From Amycolatopsis coloradensis (GTDB taxonomy: Bacteria; Actinomycetota; Actinomycetes; Mycobacteriales; Pseudonocardiaceae): DNA of 64,000 nucleotides. This document shows positions 60,314 through 64,000 of the stretch, piece by piece (within the stretch, counting starts at the first letter, position 1; each line of letters starts with the position of its first letter). The notes under the pieces are model-generated. The model had not been told where the DNA came from, searched no databases, and saw nothing but the letters and a program-made list of their open reading frames with translations. The stretch spans positions 114,314 to 178,313 of the forward strand of contig NZ_MQUQ01000011.1 in assembly GCF_001953865.1 (NCBI RefSeq), given 5' to 3'. The translations under genes and the position numbers were made by a program.

Positions 60314-61224
60314 GCCACGACGCTCAAGTTCGGCCGGGCCGAGCCGGAACCGACGAGGGACTCGACGAGGCTGAGTTCGCCGTGTCTGCCGACCAGGTTC
60401 CGCGGTGCCGCGGGCAGCGCCCGAGTGGCGCTGAACGCCGCACCGCCGGCGCTGACCCTGTGCCGCCGTGGCGCCTCGGCCAGATCTCCGCCGTCGAGCA
60501 CGACAGCCTGGAGTTCCCGTAGTTCCGGACCGAGGTCGACGCCCAGCTCCTCTTGGCAGGTCCGCCGCGCCGTGGCCAGTGCCGCGAGCGCGTCGCCCGT
60601 CCGTCCGGACACGTAGAGCGCGGTCACCAGTTGTGCCCACAGCGCTTCGTCAAGGGAACGTTCGCCGACCAGCCAGTAGAGGGTCGGCACGACCTCCGCG
60701 TGCTCGCCCAGCGCGAGCCGGGCGGCGATCAGGTCGCTGCGCACCCGCCAGTACTGCTCGTCGAGCGCCGTCGTCCTGGCCCGCACCACCGCGCCCAGTT
60801 CCAGTTCGGGTAACGGGTGATCTCGCCACAGCGTGGAGGCCTTTTCCAAGAGATTTCGACCGGTCGCCACGTCGCCCATCGCGACCGCGCGGTGCCCGTG
60901 GTCGGCGAGGCTCTGAAACCGCAGCAGGTCGACCTCTTCGGGCTCCACCGCGAGGCAGTAGCCGCCCGGGTAACTGCGCAGCCTGTCGCGCTGGTCGATC
61001 TGTTCGAAGAGACTGCGCAACTGGAACACGTAGGTTCGCACGTTGTCCACTGCCGAGCGTGGAGGTCTGACCGGCCAGATACCACCCACTATCCGCTCCA
61101 TCGATACGACCTGGGGAGCGCTGAGCAGAAGCACCGCCAGTAGCGCGCGGACCCGCATGGCGCGGATCGCCACCAGACCCTCCGTGGTCTCCAGTTGCAA
61201 TGTGCCGAGAATCCCGAAACGCAT
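60310..61224 (-). CDS. SARP-family pathway activator
   Basis: Streptomyces antibiotic regulatory protein of 304 aa: an OmpR-type winged helix (MRFGILGTLQLETTEG, IRAMRVRALLAVLLLSAPQV, SAVDNVRTYVFQLRSLFEQ, YPGGYCLAVEPEEVD) and a bacterial transcriptional activation domain (ALWAQLVTALYVSGRTGDAL). The C-terminus runs into the linker normally preceding an NB-ARC domain (NLVGRHGELSLVESLV) and then stops where the ATPase gene begins. GGGAG precedes the ATG. It heads the operon SARP, ATPase, carrier, TrpB2, barrel protein. The six heptamer-repeat promoters in the cluster are its predicted targets. Confidence 0.9.
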   Translation of the reverse strand: MRFGILGTLQLETTEGLVAIRAMRVRALLAVLLLSAPQVVSMERIVGGIWPVRPPRSAVDNVRTYVFQLRSLFEQIDQRDRLRSYPGGYCLAVEPEEVDLLRFQSLADHGHRAVAMGDVATGRNLLEKASTLWRDHPLPELELGAVVRARTTALDEQYWRVRSDLIAARLALGEHAEVVPTLYWLVGERSLDEALWAQLVTALYVSGRTGDALAALATARRTCQEELGVDLGPELRELQAVVLDGGDLAEAPRRHRVSAGGAAFSATRALPAAPRNLVGRHGELSLVESLVGSGSARPNLSVVA

Positions 61225-62034
61225 GTTCGTCTCCCAGACGTGTGCCTTACAGCGACCTGACCCCGCGGTCGCACCCGCCTCACGCCCCGTGTCCCATCGT
61301 GGTCACGTGGATGGCCTCGGCGTCTCGTCGGAACCGGGCACTCATCCCGCGACAAGGGTGTCGAATGGCCGATACGAATCCGCGCGCACTCGTCGGAGTA
61401 TGCGAGTATGTGCGCCGCCAATTCTTTTCGGCTTCGGTGCGTTGGTGGTTTACGCCACTTTTCATAGCCTCGCAGGTCGCGACAGGATCGGCAATTGCGT
61501 CACTGGATACCACTCAAATGGAAGGGCTACTGCCGAGTCGGCAGTCACGGGTGGTCAGACGGTTCCCTCGCGAAATTTGTCAAAACTACTATATCTGGGT
61601 GACGTTGGAGGATTCTTGCCGCTGGTATGAGCACTGCGAGTGTCGTCTGACTGTTCCGACAGGGCGGATGATCGCCCGGCTCGGGTGGAAGCCCTTGACT
61701 TGATCATCTACAAAGGATCCGTTGTCGCTGATTGCCAGTTCTGGATCATAGTGACTTTCCTAACCCGCAACGGCACACTTTTGGTGACGGTAATTTCACC
61801 GTGCCCGCACCCGATCGGCTGCGGCGAAATGTTGCATTCACACGTCACCTCGCCGGTTCGCCCCCGGGCAGTAGCCGGGTGGATCAGCTGGGCGAGGTTG
61901 CGGGCGCGGCGGTGCTGGTGGCCAGGCAATGCGGGTGACGACGAAAAGTACGTCGGCGAGGGGACGGCGGCGTACTCGGCCCGCAGCCAGGCGCGGGGGA
62001 AGTCGGGCAGATGGCTGCGGTGCGCCGAGGGTGA
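61225..62034. other. Intergenic region, about 800 bp
   Basis: No gene is supported. The segment 61400-61640 is less GC-rich than the rest of the cluster and may carry regulatory sites for the SARP operon. Open frames on both strands have no recognisable domain. Confidence 0.35.
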
Positions 62035-62250
62035 TCAGCTGGGCCGGCAGGTCTGGTCGCGGACCTTCGGGCCGGGGCCGGGAGGGTAGGCGCCGTTGCG
62101 GGGCCAGCGGGCGACCGGAACGTCGTTGACGTCGGTGTTCACCGCGTCGGCGTGCTGTGCGTTCACCTCACTCATCGGCTTCTGCAGCGCCACCACCTCA
62201 AGGGCGTGTTCCACCTTCTGCAAACGTTGCTTGACCTCCGAGCGGGTCAT
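62035..62250 (-). CDS. Small hypothetical protein (71 aa)
   Basis: From ATG 62250 the frame begins with a strongly amphipathic, charged helix (MTRSEVKQRLQKVEHALEVV) and ends in a Pro/Gly-rich tail. The composition is protein-like, but no family is recognised and the ribosome-binding site is weak (AGG). It could be a genuine small gene or the end of a longer one. Confidence 0.4.
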   Translation of the reverse strand: MTRSEVKQRLQKVEHALEVVALQKPMSEVNAQHADAVNTDVNDVPVARWPRNGAYPPGPGPKVRDQTCRPS

Positions 62251-62373
62251 GTTCGGCCTGTTCGGTATACGGCGATCGCGCACCGGTTGGGACAGGTTCA
62301 CTTGTAGCCGATGGGGCGCTGTCATGCGTACGCAGACATCCGTGATCAACAGTTTCAAACCGGAGAGAGAACG

Positions 62374-62517
62374 ATGAGCTGGAGCAAGGCAGCACGTGTC
62401 CGCCGCGCCAAGCACCCGAGTTGCGCTGCGTGGCACCGAGTTTGCAACAGCTACCTGGTTTACGCCGCGAACTGGTATGACCAAGTTTCGGAACGTCACG
62501 CCGCAGGCGCCGCCTGA
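62374..62517 (+). CDS. Small hypothetical protein (47 aa)
   Basis: GGAGAGA lies six bases before the ATG, which is the main support. The product is basic at the N-terminus and contains two Cys (PSCAAWHRVC). No family is recognised. Confidence 0.3.
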   Translation: MSWSKAARVRRAKHPSCAAWHRVCNSYLVYAANWYDQVSERHAAGAA

Positions 62518-62624
62518 GACCACGTCCACGACGGGTCCCCGCTCGTGCCGCGTCGGCGGCCTTCTTCGCCGTCGAGTCAACTTCAGGTGCCGGTCCCTGT
62601 CCGCCTCCGGCCAAGGACGCCGCA

Positions 62625-63375
62625 ATGACCGCTTTTCACGCCACCACCGACACCCCAGCAATCCCAGTCGAGCTCGGCTACACCAGTGGCCCGCCGAAGA
62701 ACGGCAAGGCGAAGAAGAACAAGACACTGCATCGCAATGACGCCTATGCCAGGTACCCCGGAATGTCCCGGCAGCTGCTCTGCAGCACCAACCTCTCCAA
62801 GACCATCGACTCCATCGTCGCGCGAGTCAACGTCGATATCGTCTCCGAGCTCCTGAACCTCGACGTCGCTCCCAGCAGACTATGCCGCCGCTGTTTTACC
62901 ACCCCGCCATGGTCGATCGCCCACGCCTACCGAACGGCGCTCGCGATCGCTGACGCAAACCCTCACCTGCGACCAGATCGCCGTCATCGCCTACCTCGTC
63001 GCCTCGACTACGGCACGTCAAGCGGCGATCTCCAACCCCATCAGGCAGGCAGAGTCACCGATCACCACAGTCACCCTCTCCGCGGCTGCGCATGCCGTCG
63101 TCGCAGGTTTCGTCGCCTCGGACGACGCCGACGACCCCGACAACGGTGTCAACCCGGACGGCATCGTCGCCGACGACCAAGTGTGGGACGAGCTCCGCAC
63201 CCGCTTCCCGCTCAGCACCTACCAAGCCTGGGCGATCACGTATCCAGGCGCGGACCCCACTGATCCCACACTCGTGGAACCCCTGCGTGCCACGTTCCCG
63301 ATCTCCGCGTTCTGGGGCTACGTGGCCGCCGGCACCGAAGACGACCCGCACTACGAACCGGACGCCGGGTACTAA
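62625..63375 (+). pseudogene. Hypothetical gene broken by a frameshift
   Basis: ATG 62625 with AAGGACG upstream begins a plausible protein (TIDSIVARVNVDIVSELLNL, CRRCF). From about 62955 the protein-like reading moves by one base: CDQIAVIAYLVASTTARQAA, then VVAGFVASDDADDPDNGVNP, VWDELRTRFPLSTYQAW and an end DPHYEPDAGY at 63375. Both halves look real, so one gene with a single frameshift is likelier than two. No family recognised. Confidence 0.4.
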
Positions 63376-63540
63376 AGCTCGGGCGGCTGTTCGGGGGCTC
63401 TCAGGGGCAGCGTGCTGTGCCACCGCTTGTTCGGGAGTTGTTGTTCAGACCTCCGCCGCCGACCGTGAACAACCAGGTGGCGGTTCCCTGGCGTGAGCAC
63501 CCCGAAGTCGGGTGATTCCTCAGCCATACAGGAGATCGAA

Positions 63541-63924
63541 ATGGTATCGAAACTCAAGATGCTGGCCGTATCGGTTGTTTTCGCGGGCTTGGGCGCCGTG
63601 CTGTCGGCAACGCCTGCCACGGCCGGTCAGGCTGCCGGGCCGCTGGCCAACCCACGGTGCGATACGGACACCTGGAACTGCGCCACCAGATACGAATGGT
63701 TCACCGGAGGAACGATCAGCATCGACGCGGACGTGCTCGGCGGAGGCACCGCGCAGTGGCAACTGTACGACGGGAGCCAGCGTGTCGTGTGTTCGACGTA
63801 CTTCCCGGCGATCGACCCGCCTCGGTCGTGGATCTGCAACAACGTCGCGGCGGGCAATGTCTCGCTCTTCGTCCAGGAGCTCAGCCACACCGCCGTCGCG
63901 ACACATGGCGGGTTGCGGTGGTAG
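63541..63924 (+). CDS. Small secreted protein (127 aa precursor)
   Basis: A Sec signal (MVSKLKMLAVSVVFAGLGAV, cleavage after TPATA near residue 28) precedes a beta-rich mature domain with four Cys (PRCDTDTWNC, VVCSTYF, WICNN), probably two disulfides. AGGAGA precedes the ATG by six bases. No family is recognised; small extracellular Cys-stabilised proteins of this kind are common in actinomycetes. Confidence 0.65.
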   Translation: MVSKLKMLAVSVVFAGLGAVLSATPATAGQAAGPLANPRCDTDTWNCATRYEWFTGGTISIDADVLGGGTAQWQLYDGSQRVVCSTYFPAIDPPRSWICNNVAAGNVSLFVQELSHTAVATHGGLRW

Positions 63925-63970
63925 CACGGCGGAGACCGGGTGCCGACGGCTGAAGAGCGTCGGCCGACCT

Positions 63971-63996
63971 CGCCGACGACCGTTTCGTCGTCGGCG
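63971..63996. terminator. 10-bp hairpin terminator after the small secreted gene
   Basis: CGCCGACGAC (63971-63980) and GTCGTCGGCG (63987-63996) are perfect complements around the 6-base loop CGTTTC, 47 bases after the stop. Confidence 0.6.
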
Positions 63997-64000
63997 ACGC

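Noticed and set aside
61225..61300. Possible SARP-type heptamers upstream of the SARP gene
   Set aside because: TGTAAGG is present on the minus strand, but the second heptamer (CGTCTGG) does not fit the consensus of the other six sites.

Overview
The window is GC-rich actinomycete DNA. A Pseudonocardiales genome of the Amycolatopsis/Saccharothrix kind is the best inference, from the Lsr2 paralogue, the SARP regulator, DHA2 exporters, an F420-type reductase and the many small secreted proteins. No rRNA, tRNA or CRISPR array was recognised.

Left part (1-15.8 kb): accessory DNA. The start of a secreted ceramidase-like gene runs off the left edge. It is followed by a two-gene operon (an unrecognised 1083-aa coiled-coil protein and an HKD phospholipase D), then a zone rich in gene debris: a glycosidase tail, a frameshifted IS3-type transposase OrfA, two copies of a tyrosine-recombinase C-terminus flanking a Tat-exported alpha/beta-hydrolase, and broken secreted-lectin genes. 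Intact genes here are a membrane pentapeptide-repeat protein, an extra lsr2, a 7-bladed YVTN propeller and an ET79/aegerolysin-like secreted protein.

16.2-22.2 kb: a compact locus that looks like an unrecognised RiPP-type cluster. A near-consensus promoter drives a 48-aa peptide with two KxGCISRx repeats. A long hairpin follows, then a PaaK-like adenylating enzyme and a small WH-motif protein. A Baeyer-Villiger monooxygenase/DHA2 exporter operon converges on them, and an orphan LuxR-type regulator lacking its phospho-acceptor Asp lies beyond.

23.1-35.3 kb: a secreted 2033-aa RHS/YD-repeat polymorphic toxin with a probable ADP-ribosyltransferase-like C-terminus and an overlapping immunity gene. 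Then come small secreted or membrane proteins and a divergent CGNR regulator/MFS exporter pair with a palindromic operator.

35.5-61.2 kb: a complete-looking biosynthetic gene cluster without modular NRPS or PKS. One block resembles the 4-alkyl-L-proline (APD) pathway of lincomycin, pyrrolobenzodiazepines and hormaomycin: tyrosine hydroxylase, VOC dioxygenase, gamma-GT-like C-C hydrolase, LLM/F420 reductase and methyltransferase, but no LmbX-like isomerase. The central seven-gene operon encodes discrete AMP-ligases, carrier proteins, a PLP decarboxylase, two acyl-CoA-dehydrogenase-like proteins and two BtrH-like (Cys-His-Asp) acyltransferase candidates, one fused to a carrier protein. ATP-grasp ligase, two Fe/2OG oxygenases, ArgC/ArgD, TrpB2-like synthase, exporter and a split AfsR-type regulator complete it. 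Six sites with the architecture TGTA-type heptamer, 4 bp, heptamer, 8 bp, NANNNT precede the transcription units and suggest one SARP regulon covering most of the cluster.

Right end (61.2-64 kb): non-conserved small or broken genes and one small secreted protein with a terminator.
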